Shown here in pieces: positions 51,957-60,445 of a stretch of 64,000 nucleotides of DNA (the first letter of the stretch is position 1; each line of letters starts with the position of its first letter). Source of the DNA: Candidatus Chryseobacterium colombiense (GTDB taxonomy: Bacteria; Bacteroidota; Bacteroidia; Flavobacteriales; Weeksellaceae); NCBI GenBank assembly GCA_029203185.1, contig CP119310.1, positions 3,416,001-3,480,000 of the forward strand. Direction: 5' to 3'. A program made the position numbers and the translations under genes. The notes under the pieces are model-generated. The model had not been told where the DNA came from. It searched no databases and worked only from the letters and a program-made list of their open reading frames with translations.

Positions 51957-53222
51957 TTATATCTCTTTTAAAATTTTAAAACCAATCCCGCAATTTAAGC
52001 AATTTTTTGTTTCACAATTGCTTTTGAAGTGATAAATCAGGCTTTGACTTTCTAAAGCAGTGTCGACTTTCATTTTTAGTTTTTTCCAATTTTTGATCAC
52101 GGAATTTTTTTCCGCGGATAAGCTTGTGTAAAAATGAATGATCTGTTCAGAAATTTCGTCGTCGTGAAATTTATGATAAGTATATTTTATTGGCAGTATA
52201 GCATTGAGAATAATAAGATCAATAAATTCTGTGGTCAGTATTTTGGGCTGATTCTGATTTGATGTTTTTCCGAAATTAAATTTATTGTTCCAGTATTCCG
52301 AAGCTTTGATATTTTTAAAAATTTCATGTAGTTCATCCGTACTTTCAGCCGAAATTACTTTTGAGAAAAGATTCTGATGCTGAAAATAAAGATCTGCCAA
52401 CTGGGAAAGACGAATGGTCGGGAAATTCGGAGGTCTTAATCTTAAAAATTTAGGATGAATTTGAATTGCAGGAAGTTTAAATTTTGCGGTAAGAAAATCA
52501 AACTCCCGTTTCCATATTTCCATCTGGCTGTCAAGTGGTTTTTCAAGCCAACCTGAAATCCCGAAAAATAAGGCTTCAAGCTGGGTTTTATTTTGTCTGA
52601 TTTTATTAATAATAGGAAAGTCTATGCTTTCTGCAATCTGTTTAAAAATGGAAGCATTCACTTTCAATCCAAAAGAGTAGGCGAGATGATGAAAAAGGAC
52701 GGCTTCAAAATTATTTTTTGATTTTTGAAGATCTTCTTCAATAGAAACAGATTTTTCCTGAAGCTTTTTTAAAACATTTTCTTCGTGAAAGAAAAAGGGA
52801 ATTTTATTGGGACTAAAAAGATATTCACAGGAAATAAACCGGTTTCCGTTGGCCAATTTTTCATATTTTTTCCAACTGTTTTCATCAATATAGTTTCTCA
52901 ATTCTAAAGTAGGAATATCCTGAGCGTTAAATTCATCAATTTCCATGTCATGATGATAAACAACATGAAGAATGATATTCTTATAATTAGGATCTGCGGA
53001 ATGCTGATGAAAAATCCAATCGGAAGATTTTACGTGGAGTTCAATATTTCCGACCAGCATTAGATTTTTCGTTTTAATGGTTGCCATTAGAAAATCGGGC
53101 CCCGAATCAGTATTCCATTTTCCGAAATTAATGACTTCAATAGGATGTCCGTGGGTATCTTTAAAATCAAAATTGGTGAAAACCTTGAAATTCCAAAGAT
53201 ATTGGAGAAGCTTTTCATTCAT
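51957..53222 (-). CDS. DUF2851 family protein
   Basis: The 421-residue protein has the DUF2851 start with LLQYLWNFKVFTNFDFKDTH (4-23) and the conserved NFGKWNTDSGPDFLMATIKT (about 32-51), which resembles a nuclease-like fold core; H-V-V-Y-H-H-D (about 85-91) follows. The C-terminus has a CxxC-type pair in CETKNCLNCGIGF. Biochemical function is not known to me. It leads the unit with PspC and GNAT. Confidence 0.8.
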   Translation of the reverse strand: MNEKLLQYLWNFKVFTNFDFKDTHGHPIEVINFGKWNTDSGPDFLMATIKTKNLMLVGNIELHVKSSDWIFHQHSADPNYKNIILHVVYHHDMEIDEFNAQDIPTLELRNYIDENSWKKYEKLANGNRFISCEYLFSPNKIPFFFHEENVLKKLQEKSVSIEEDLQKSKNNFEAVLFHHLAYSFGLKVNASIFKQIAESIDFPIINKIRQNKTQLEALFFGISGWLEKPLDSQMEIWKREFDFLTAKFKLPAIQIHPKFLRLRPPNFPTIRLSQLADLYFQHQNLFSKVISAESTDELHEIFKNIKASEYWNNKFNFGKTSNQNQPKILTTEFIDLIILNAILPIKYTYHKFHDDEISEQIIHFYTSLSAEKNSVIKNWKKLKMKVDTALESQSLIYHFKSNCETKNCLNCGIGFKILKEI

Positions 53223-53277
53223 AATTTGTGTTTGTGTACTACTAATTTATGAATTTTATAATTGATTAGGAATAAAA

Positions 53278-53306
53278 AAACTGCTCAGAATTAATCTGAA
53301 CAGTTG
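53278..53306 (-). terminator. Rho-independent terminator of bshA
   Basis: On the minus strand AACTGTTCAGA pairs with TCTGAGCAGTT around a short loop (one mismatch) and is followed by seven T. It lies about 20 bases after the bshA stop. Confidence 0.8.
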
Positions 53307-53328
53307 ATTTTTATATATGAACTGAATT

Positions 53329-54486
53329 TTACTGTGGAACTGATTCTTCAGTAGTCAGTTTAAAATTTTCAATGGTTGTTTTGTACATATCTTCATAAAT
53401 AGGAAGAATATTTTTCAAATCAAATTTTACGGCCTGTTCTTTAGCATTAAGCTTCATTTTTGCTAAAAGTTCTTCATTACTTAATAATTTGATACAGTAA
53501 TTGCTCATCGCTTCTACATTCCCGATTTCAGCTAAAAATCCTGTTTCACCCTGAATATTTACTTCAGGTATTCCTCCTGCGTTGGAGCTGATTACCGGTG
53601 TATAAGCTGCCATAGCTTCCAGTGCTGCTAAACCGAAACTTTCCTGTTCAGAAGGTAATAAAAAGACATCGGAAAGCTGAAGGATTCTGTAAAGATCATT
53701 TACTTTTCCTAAAAGGCGGATTTTTGAGATCAGTTCAGGGTTTTCCTCCAAAAACTGATTGATTTTTTCCATATCCGGACCTTCTCCAATAATGATTAAT
53801 TTAGATTTTACCTTTTTCTCCACATTTTTAAAAATCTGTAAAACCTCTTCAACACGTTTTACCGGTCTTAAGTTGGAAACGTGAATTAAAATCTTTTCAT
53901 CAGGATTTGCAAACTGTGTTCTCTGACATTCATTGCATTCGTCAAATTCCGAATTATCAATGAAATTGGTAATCACCTGGATTTCCTTTTTAATATTGAA
54001 AAACTGCAGGGTGTCCTTTTTCAAACTTTCTGAAACAGAAGTAATCGCGTCAGATTTATTGATCGAAAATTCTACAGCGTGTTTGTAGCTTGGATGCTGT
54101 CCCACCAAAGTAATATCGGTTCCGTGAAGTGTGGTAACCAACGGAATATCATTGTTGTCTTCGCGGAGCATCTGTTTGGCCGTAAAAGCTGCATACGCAT
54201 AAGGAATTGCATAATGGGCATGAAGCAGATCAAGTTTATATAAATTTACAACACGATAAATCATTGAGCTTAGTGCAATATCATAAGGCTGATATTGGAA
54301 AAGCGGGTAGGTCTGAACATTTACTTTATGAAAGAAAATATTCGGATTGGTAATATCTAGTCTTGCAGGCAGCGCTGAACTGATAAAGTGTACTTCGTAA
54401 CCCTTGTTAGCTAGCGACATTCCGAGTTCTGTTGCTACAATTCCGCTTCCTCCGTAGGTTGGATAGCAAAGTATGCCTATTTTCAT
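53329..54486 (-). CDS. bshA: N-acetyl-alpha-D-glucosaminyl L-malate synthase
   Basis: BshA transfers GlcNAc to malate, the first step of bacillithiol synthesis, which is used by Firmicutes and Bacteroidota in place of glutathione. The 385-residue GT4-type protein begins with KIGILCYPTYGGSGIVATEL (2-21). It has LLHAHYAIPYAYAA (about 89-102) and the donor-binding E-x(7)-E region, EQESFGLAALEAMAAYTPVI. The later bsh genes are not in the window. It is 22 bases after the GH3 gene on the same strand and probably uses that promoter. Confidence 0.93.
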   Translation of the reverse strand: MKIGILCYPTYGGSGIVATELGMSLANKGYEVHFISSALPARLDITNPNIFFHKVNVQTYPLFQYQPYDIALSSMIYRVVNLYKLDLLHAHYAIPYAYAAFTAKQMLREDNNDIPLVTTLHGTDITLVGQHPSYKHAVEFSINKSDAITSVSESLKKDTLQFFNIKKEIQVITNFIDNSEFDECNECQRTQFANPDEKILIHVSNLRPVKRVEEVLQIFKNVEKKVKSKLIIIGEGPDMEKINQFLEENPELISKIRLLGKVNDLYRILQLSDVFLLPSEQESFGLAALEAMAAYTPVISSNAGGIPEVNIQGETGFLAEIGNVEAMSNYCIKLLSNEELLAKMKLNAKEQAVKFDLKNILPIYEDMYKTTIENFKLTTEESVPQ

Positions 54487-54508
54487 TGTATAGTTTGTTT
54501 GATATGGT

Positions 54509-56203
54509 CTAATTATTTGATTTTGCTTTCAGGTCGATTCCCATTCCCGGTTTTAGTTTGTCATTGACCAAAACAGGAAGTCTGCCTGAAATTTTTGTTT
54601 TTCCGTTAAGAGCATTTGCTGTTGCGGTCATAGAGTCGTCATTGTTTTCATAAGAAACCAATACCGTAGAAATTTTTGAAATATCAATATCTTTTAATGC
54701 ATAAGCGCTTCCGAAAACATTCAGAATTACATTTTGCTTTTTCGCTAAATCTTCAATGATCTTTTTTGATTCCGCTGAAATTTTATAAGGCTTATAAGCT
54801 GTAGAATTATCTTTATGAAGTCCTATAATTACCGTAGAATTGTCCGGAATGGTGTTGATTTCAGTTGATTTTTTTAAAATTATATTAGAACCCAATTGAG
54901 TTGCGAAAGTCTGATAAGGAGCTTCCTCTAACGGGATGTAATATATTTGTTTTCCGTTTAGCGGAAGCAGTTTTTTCTCATCCTTTAATAAAGTCAAAGC
55001 ATTTGAATACAGATTCTGAACTAAAGTTTTATGAGTATCATTATTTAAATTAAAATTGATGTTTTCCGGATCTTTAGGAGAATACTTATCCAGTCCTAAG
55101 AAGTATTTCGTCAAAAGAATTTTCTTTACACTTTCTTCTACTCTTGATTGTGGTATTTCTCCGTTGTCAATCGCTTTCTGAATCAGTTTTTTCCCTTCTG
55201 CAACGCCCTGAGAAAAAAGCATAATATCATTTCCTGCCTTAAAAGCCATTGCGTCCAGTTCTCCCGGGTTGTATTTATTAGCTACTGCTCCCATATTTAA
55301 GGCATCAGTAATGATCAAACCTTTATAACCTAATTTCTCTTTCAGTAATCCGGTAATAATATTCTTTGATACTGAAGCCGGAATTCCTTTTCCTGATTCC
55401 AGACTTGGAACATATAAATGAGCAACCATTACGCCACCAATTCCTTTATTAATTAGCGCTTTGAATGGAGCAAGCTCAATCGTATTAAGTCTCTCTAAAT
55501 TATGCGAAACTACAGGAAGATCAAGATGTGAATCTGTGCTGGTATCTCCATGTCCCGGAAAATGCTTGATTGCAGCAAGGATGTTATGATCCTGAAGTCC
55601 GTTTGCATAAGCTGAAGCAGAGTTAATTACATTGTTTACTTCAGAACCGAAGCTTCGATTACCAATAATGGGATTGTTCGGATTGGTGTTTACATCTACA
55701 ACCGGTGCAAAATCCCAGTTAATCCCCATTCTTTTACAATCTTCCGCAATTTTTGAAGACATTTGATAAACCAGGTTTTTGTCCTGAATAGCTCCTAATG
55801 TCATTGCCCAAGGAAATTTGTGTGCAGCAGCAATTCTTTGGTATAATCCCCATTCTGCATCCATACCGATCATTAATGGCACTTTAGACTTTTGCTGAAA
55901 TTCATTCACCAGGTTGATTTCTTTTGCAGCATCATCCTGCATTAGAATCAAACCCCCGATTTTTTCGTTTACGACAATATTTCTTACCTGATTGACATGA
56001 CTGTCATCTTTATTCGTATATAATGCGACAATAAAAAGTTGGCCTAGTTTTTCGTCCTGTGAAAGACTGTTGTAGGTTTGGTTTACCCATTGCTGTGCCT
56101 TATCTAAATCAGCCTTTGAAGCATTCTTAGGCCGGTATTGAGCGTTTGTAACACAACTGATAAGAAGGAATATGAAGAGTAAATTAAATACTGATTTGTT
56201 CAT
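54509..56203 (-). CDS. Glycoside hydrolase family 3 (beta-N-acetylhexosaminidase-like)
   Basis: The 564-residue protein has an N-terminal signal; the region LLISCVTNAQ could be a lipobox (Cys17) or a type I site. The GH3 barrel (about 45-380) carries KHFPGHGDTSTDSHLDLP, whose His-Asp pair is the acid/base dyad of NagZ-type enzymes, and TDALNMGAV, whose Asp is the nucleophile. A second domain (about 395-564) is incomplete compared with the long beta-lactamase fusion form. The substrate may be GlcNAc-containing wall fragments. It is followed closely by bshA. Confidence 0.88.
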   Translation of the reverse strand: MNKSVFNLLFIFLLISCVTNAQYRPKNASKADLDKAQQWVNQTYNSLSQDEKLGQLFIVALYTNKDDSHVNQVRNIVVNEKIGGLILMQDDAAKEINLVNEFQQKSKVPLMIGMDAEWGLYQRIAAAHKFPWAMTLGAIQDKNLVYQMSSKIAEDCKRMGINWDFAPVVDVNTNPNNPIIGNRSFGSEVNNVINSASAYANGLQDHNILAAIKHFPGHGDTSTDSHLDLPVVSHNLERLNTIELAPFKALINKGIGGVMVAHLYVPSLESGKGIPASVSKNIITGLLKEKLGYKGLIITDALNMGAVANKYNPGELDAMAFKAGNDIMLFSQGVAEGKKLIQKAIDNGEIPQSRVEESVKKILLTKYFLGLDKYSPKDPENINFNLNNDTHKTLVQNLYSNALTLLKDEKKLLPLNGKQIYYIPLEEAPYQTFATQLGSNIILKKSTEINTIPDNSTVIIGLHKDNSTAYKPYKISAESKKIIEDLAKKQNVILNVFGSAYALKDIDISKISTVLVSYENNDDSMTATANALNGKTKISGRLPVLVNDKLKPGMGIDLKAKSNN

Positions 56204-56219
56204 AGTTTTTGAATAAGAA

Positions 56220-56227
56220 CAAAAATA
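56220..56227 (-). promoter_or_regulatory. -7 box of the GH3-bshA unit
   Basis: The minus strand reads TATTTTTG, a full match to TAnnTTTG, 16 bases before the GH3 start. Confidence 0.5.
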
Positions 56228-56317
56228 CGATTAAAAAAATCACACTAAAGAATGTTTTTGAGTTTTTTGGTATATGTTTTGAATACGCTTTATAAATAAT
56301 AACTAAACTTTTATACA

Positions 56318-56848
56318 ATGAAAAAATTCTTCCCAATTTTACTATTAGCTTTTGCAAGCTTATTTATATTTAGCTGTAATAATGATAGCAACAATACTCC
56401 AGTTCAGGATAATGATACTTATTCGCAAATGAGAGACGTTACGGGGTCTTTTAATAATGGTAATAATTATGCATTCACCCAAGGAATTAACATACAGAGT
56501 ACTGATGTTGTTTTAATCTACAGAAGAGCAAATAACGCATGGCAGCAGGTTCCGTATACATGGTACTTAGATCCTGCAAACTCTGCTTCACCTAGAAAAT
56601 TTGACTATAATTTTGTTTTTGATTCTCAAAATGTTCAGATCAGAATTGATAACGCCAATTTCAATCTTTCTACAATGTCTTCTGCTGAAGCAAATAGCTA
56701 TTTAAATAATCAGACGTTCAGAATTGTACTTGTTCCGGCAAGTCCTGCAAAAGGAACTGCAGCAACAGTTGATTATAGTGATTATAATGCTGTAGTAAAA
56801 TATTATAATCTTGATGAATCTAAAGTGATTAAAACGAAAGTTAATTAA
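56318..56848 (+). CDS. Hypothetical lipoprotein
   Basis: The 176-residue product has a signal peptide with lipobox FIFSC (Cys20), followed by an Asn/Asp-rich linker (NNDSNNTPVQDND). The rest looks like one beta-sandwich domain rich in aromatic residues (VVLIYRRANNAWQQVPYTWY, about 67-86). The family is not named to my knowledge but is typical of Flavobacteriia. It is monocistronic, between the divergent GH3 gene and a bidirectional terminator. Function unknown. Confidence 0.78.
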   Translation: MKKFFPILLLAFASLFIFSCNNDSNNTPVQDNDTYSQMRDVTGSFNNGNNYAFTQGINIQSTDVVLIYRRANNAWQQVPYTWYLDPANSASPRKFDYNFVFDSQNVQIRIDNANFNLSTMSSAEANSYLNNQTFRIVLVPASPAKGTAATVDYSDYNAVVKYYNLDESKVIKTKVN

Positions 56849-56898
56849 TCCCGATTAAAGAAATATCTTTTCAGTTTTTTTATAAATAATTAAAAAAG

Positions 56899-56926
56899 AA
56901 AGCTCCAAGAGAAATCTTGGAGCTTT
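56899..56926. terminator. Bidirectional rho-independent terminator
   Basis: AAAGCTCCAAGA (56899-56910) pairs with TCTTGGAGCTTT (56915-56926) around GAAA. It lies between the convergent lipoprotein and ribA genes. Confidence 0.88.
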
Positions 56927-56934
56927 TGATTTTA

Positions 56935-57531
56935 TCAGTTATCATTATCATCAAGCAGATGACCAAAATAATCTTTTTTTGTTTTTAAATACCCTTTGCT
57001 TATTTCATTGGCTGGAATTTGCAGGGGTATTCTTGAGTTCAGATGTATATTACTTTCTGTAACATATTTTACTTTCTCTGGGTTATTGGTAAGCAGATTA
57101 ATATCTTTTATATCCAAAAGGTTTAATATTTCTATGGCAACCCCAAAGTTTCTGTCGTCTGCGGGAAGTCCCAGTTTTAAATTGGCTTCTACAGTATCAA
57201 ATCCTTTTTCCTGGAGAGAGTAAGCTTTTAATTTATTAATGATGCCTATATTTCGGCCTTCTTGTCTAAGATAAATAATAACACCACCATTTTCGTGGAT
57301 ATATTTCATGGCAGCGTCCAATTGCTGCCCACACTCACATTTTTTTGAATGGAAAACTTCTCCGGTTATACACTCTGAGTGAAAACGCACATTAACAGGT
57401 TTGGAAAAATCTGTATTTTCAGCTAAAATAGCCATATGCGGCATCCAGTCATTTTCGTTTTCGGAGAACGCGATCATTCGGAAAGTGCCGTGTTCTGTAG
57501 GAACGTTGGCTTCCGCCTGAATTTTAATCAT
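56935..57531 (-). CDS. ribA: GTP cyclohydrolase II
   Basis: RibA opens GTP for riboflavin synthesis. The 198-residue protein is the stand-alone form without a RibB domain. Zinc ligands are Cys54, Cys65 and Cys67 in HSECITGEVFHSKKCECG (51-68); LRQEGRNIGIINK (88-100) is the catalytic loop. It is the last gene of the DUF4292-EnvC-tatA-DUF4254-lipoprotein run, 14 bases after the lipoprotein gene. Confidence 0.96.
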   Translation of the reverse strand: MIKIQAEANVPTEHGTFRMIAFSENENDWMPHMAILAENTDFSKPVNVRFHSECITGEVFHSKKCECGQQLDAAMKYIHENGGVIIYLRQEGRNIGIINKLKAYSLQEKGFDTVEANLKLGLPADDRNFGVAIEILNLLDIKDINLLTNNPEKVKYVTESNIHLNSRIPLQIPANEISKGYLKTKKDYFGHLLDDNDN

Positions 57532-57545
57532 GGATAATTCTCATT

Positions 57546-58004
57546 TTAATTTCCTTTTAAAGAGTCTTCTATTACAGAAATATTGGTTTTAATCCGTACT
57601 AAATATCTGTTCAGAACCTCATCATCATCTTTGCCAAGACCAGTTCTTAGTTTCTGGATTTTTTTATAGGATTTTTCGAAACTTTTAATCGATCTGTTTT
57701 TCCCAGCTGTATTATTAGATTCGATAGCGTATAAATAATTTTGAAGACTATATTTTAAATTGGTTACTTCTTCATTTATACTGTTACTCTTGAATGTAGG
57801 AAAGGTTGAAATTAAATTCGATATTTCTGAGGCATTTACATTTTTCTTGATATTGATCTCGAACGATTTTCCAGATCCTGTGTGGTTGTCAGAACCTTTG
57901 GATTCGCTATAAAAATTACTCGTCAACGGGGAAAGATTAAGCTTTTCCGTTGCACAAGACGAAATCGTTGTAATTAATATTCCAAAAAAAAGTAATTTTT
58001 TCAT
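57546..58004 (-). CDS. Hypothetical lipoprotein
   Basis: The 152-residue product has a signal with lipobox TISSC (Cys17), then CATEKL and a polar helical body (about 60-145) that looks like a helical bundle. No known family motif is visible. Its ATG overlaps the end of the DUF4254 gene by four bases, so the two are translationally coupled and probably act together. Function unknown. Confidence 0.75.
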   Translation of the reverse strand: MKKLLFFGILITTISSCATEKLNLSPLTSNFYSESKGSDNHTGSGKSFEINIKKNVNASEISNLISTFPTFKSNSINEEVTNLKYSLQNYLYAIESNNTAGKNRSIKSFEKSYKKIQKLRTGLGKDDDEVLNRYLVRIKTNISVIEDSLKGN

Positions 58005-58615
58005 TTCTGCTGCCCCTTTTGATAGAGGATTGGGTTAAGACTCTCATCGTTGTACATTTTCATTTGTTTGTACACTTTCATCTTAACGCTACCGTTCTCA
58101 ATATCAGCAAGCAACTGATTGATAGAAGTCGACAAATCTTCTTTTTGCATGAGAAGTACGTTTAATTTTTTCTGACAATTTAAACGATGTTCCTCAGAGG
58201 CAGATTCTCTGTTGGCTTCTAACGACATGTGATAAATCTTTAATGCAAGTATTGATAACCTGTCTACTGCCCAAGCGGGAGTTTCCGTATTTATTTTTGC
58301 ATCAGATTTTGGAATTATACTTTCATATTTTTTCAAAAACCAACTGTCTATAAACTCCACTAAATCAGTTCTTTTTTGATTTGATTGGTCTATGGTTCTC
58401 TTCAGGTGAAGAGCTTCAGTCGGATTAATATTCTCATCTCTAATTATATCTTCCAAATGCCATTGAACGGTATCAATCCAGTTTTTTGCATACAAAATTC
58501 GTTCCAAACTGTCTTTTTCGTATGGATTGTTAATTAGAGTGTTGACATTATCAAGCACGTGGTAGTCTTCAATGGACTGATTGAAGATATTCCATGCAAT
58601 TTCTGTAAAATTCAT
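58001..58615 (-). CDS. DUF4254 domain protein
   Basis: The 204-residue protein is all helical: EIAWNIFNQSIEDYH and WIDTVQWHLEDIIRDENINP with LKRTIDQSNQKRTDLVEFID (about 68-87) match DUF4254. It has no signal peptide or membrane span. Function is unknown; in Bacteroidota the family is found near envelope genes. It overlaps the following lipoprotein by four bases and lies 19 bases after tatA. Confidence 0.82.
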   Translation of the reverse strand: MNFTEIAWNIFNQSIEDYHVLDNVNTLINNPYEKDSLERILYAKNWIDTVQWHLEDIIRDENINPTEALHLKRTIDQSNQKRTDLVEFIDSWFLKKYESIIPKSDAKINTETPAWAVDRLSILALKIYHMSLEANRESASEEHRLNCQKKLNVLLMQKEDLSTSINQLLADIENGSVKMKVYKQMKMYNDESLNPILYQKGQQK

Positions 58616-58634
58616 TTAAGAATAAGTTAGAATT

Positions 58635-58850
58635 TTAGTTGCTAGAAGTCGTATTATCGTTTGAAGAAGAGTTCTTATTTTCAGAACCTGGTTTATCTTC
58701 TTCTTTTACAGCATCTTTAAATTCTTTGATACCAGAACCAACCCCTCTCATTAATTCAGGGATTTTCTTACCTCCGAAAAGTAATACAAGCAGTATTGCT
58801 ACGATCAGGATATGTTGCCAAGATAAGGCTAATATTGTTAGTGTATTCAT
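58635..58850 (-). CDS. tatA: Twin-arginine translocase subunit TatA/TatE
   Basis: I choose ATG 58850 (MNTLTILALSW), giving 71 residues; a longer frame from 58895 would run through the promoter and into the upstream gene. The protein has the TatA plan: a single membrane helix (about 10-26; HILIVAILLVLLFGG), the FGG-K-K-I-P-E-L hinge, the amphipathic helix MRGVGSGIKEFKDAV and a Ser/Asn-rich tail. TatA forms the pore of the folded-protein export system. tatC is not in the window. Confidence 0.93.
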   Translation of the reverse strand: MNTLTILALSWQHILIVAILLVLLFGGKKIPELMRGVGSGIKEFKDAVKEEDKPGSENKNSSSNDNTTSSN

Positions 58851-58864
58851 TTCTAAAATTTTTA

Positions 58865-58895
58865 CAAAGTTAAACTTTTTTAATAAGAAACCCAA
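58865..58895 (-). promoter_or_regulatory. Promoter of tatA
   Basis: On the minus strand TTG (58895-58893) and TAACTTTG (58872-58865) are separated by 20 bases. The box ends 14 bases before the tatA ATG. It would let tatA, DUF4254 and the genes behind be transcribed apart from the EnvC-like gene. Confidence 0.55.
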
Positions 58896-60445
58896 CCTAA
58901 TGGATCAACTGGTGTACTGCCATTCCATACCTGGAAATCAAGAGTATACGTTCCGTCAAAATCCTGGGCTACAGTACCCACCGGGGTACCTGCTGAAACC
59001 TGTTGATTCTTGGAAACAGAATTACTACTCAAGTTGGAATATAAGGTGAAATAATCACCATGTTTTATGATTACTGTCTTTGTCCCATCTGAAGCCGGTA
59101 ATATTGAAGAAACCGTTCCTGGAAATACACATCTTGCCACGGCTCCTTTTGATACAGATATTTTAATTCCATTATTTTCCTCCATAATGTTTTTAAATAC
59201 AGGGTGCGGCTGTCTTCCGAACCTGTGCGTAATTGTTCCCGCAATTGGCATTGAGAGTTTTCCTTTATTCGCTGCAAAGCTATTTCCCGAAGCTACTGGA
59301 GAAACTCCGAAGCTGGTCATTGCCTTGGATTCTGCCGCCTTTTTATCTGCTTCTTTTTTTCGGGATAATTCTTCTTCAGCTTCTTTTGCTGCATTTAGCT
59401 TATTAGCTGCCTCTTTTGCTTTTGCTGCTGCTTCATCAGACGCTTTTTTAGCTGCAACTTTTCTTGCCTCATCTCTGCTGCTTGCTTCTGCTTTTGCTGC
59501 TTCTTCTGTACGTTTTCTTTCTTCTTCGGCACGTTTAGCAGCTAATTCAGCTGTCTTTTTCGCTTCCGCTTCCGCTAGTTTTCTTTCTCTCTCCAGAGCT
59601 TCCGCTTTTGCTTTTGCCTCTGCTTCAATTCTTGCTTTTTCTCTTTCAGCTGCTATTTTTGCCAAACGGATTTTTTCTGCCTCTGCTTTTTTTCTAGCTT
59701 CTTCCTCTGCCTTTGCAATTCTTATTTCCTCTGCAATAATTGCTCTTATTTGACCTTCTAAAGCTTTAGATTGAGTTTGTTTCTGTTTTAATTCTGCCGT
59801 AATTCTGGCTTCATTTTTTTTGAATTCCGCGACTAATTGTTCCTTCTGTACACGTTCTACATTAATGGTAGCCAGATCTTTTTTCTGATTGAGCAACAAG
59901 TTTTCCTTTTCGTCTGCAGATTTCTTTTTCTGTGCAATAGACTTTTGTATTTGTGTGGCAGCAGTAGTTATTTCAGCTGCTTTTTTGTCCTGATAGTCTG
60001 AATATTGCTTTAAATATTGTACTCTCCTTAGAGCTTCCCCCAGGTTTTTTGATGAGAGTATAAAAGTTACTTTGTTCTGTACTCCTTTGTTTTTATAGGC
60101 GTTTACTAAAACTTCCGCATAATTCTTTCTTAAGATGGCAAGTTCTCTATTTTGACGATTGATTTCTAATTGACGTAAATAGATCTCATCTTCAATAAAT
60201 CTCTTTTCTTTTTGAGTATTGTTGTAAACTTTTTCTCTTAATACTAATTTTTTATTGACATTCGTAAGATAAGCAATAGATAGCTTTGATTCGCTTCTCG
60301 TTTTTGCTAAATCGGTGTTTATCTGTGCAATTTGTTTTTTAAGTTCGGCGTTCTGTTTTTGTAGCTGTTCTTTCTTTTGCCCATCTTGTCCGTAGTGCAA
60401 ACCAAATAACAGAATACCTATTAAAAAGCTAAATTTTTTAATCAT
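58880..60445 (-). CDS. EnvC-like amidase activator (M23/LytM fold without zinc ligands)
   Basis: The 521-residue exported protein has a signal peptide (1-19, YGQ), a long coiled coil (about 20-375, with Ala/Glu/Lys-rich repeats) and a C-terminal LytM/M23 domain (about 398-521). The metal ligands of active M23 enzymes are lost: NNGIKI (424-429) replaces H-G-x-D, YSNL (469-472) replaces Y-x-H-L, and LDFQV near 502 replaces H-L-H-F. This matches EnvC and NlpD, which activate wall amidases rather than cut peptidoglycan. It overlaps the DUF4292 gene by four bases. Confidence 0.9.
   Translation of the reverse strand: MIKKFSFLIGILLFGLHYGQDGQKKEQLQKQNAELKKQIAQINTDLAKTRSESKLSIAYLTNVNKKLVLREKVYNNTQKEKRFIEDEIYLRQLEINRQNRELAILRKNYAEVLVNAYKNKGVQNKVTFILSSKNLGEALRRVQYLKQYSDYQDKKAAEITTAATQIQKSIAQKKKSADEKENLLLNQKKDLATINVERVQKEQLVAEFKKNEARITAELKQKQTQSKALEGQIRAIIAEEIRIAKAEEEARKKAEAEKIRLAKIAAEREKARIEAEAKAKAEALERERKLAEAEAKKTAELAAKRAEEERKRTEEAAKAEASSRDEARKVAAKKASDEAAAKAKEAANKLNAAKEAEEELSRKKEADKKAAESKAMTSFGVSPVASGNSFAANKGKLSMPIAGTITHRFGRQPHPVFKNIMEENNGIKISVSKGAVARCVFPGTVSSILPASDGTKTVIIKHGDYFTLYSNLSSNSVSKNQQVSAGTPVGTVAQDFDGTYTLDFQVWNGSTPVDPLGWVSY

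Noticed and set aside
36171..57531. folE and ribA considered as duplicated GTP cyclohydrolases
   Set aside because: They are unrelated enzymes (GTP cyclohydrolase I and II) of folate and riboflavin synthesis with different folds and motifs.
58851..58895. Fifteen-codon extension of tatA
   Set aside because: It overlaps the tatA promoter and the end of the EnvC-like gene, and TatA proteins begin just before the membrane helix.
59067..59753. 228-codon open frame on the plus strand, rich in Ala, Ser and Phe
   Set aside because: It is the antisense of the Lys/Glu/Ala coiled coil of the EnvC-like gene; the low-complexity codons (GCA, GAA, AAA) give few stops on the opposite strand. No promoter or family motif supports it.
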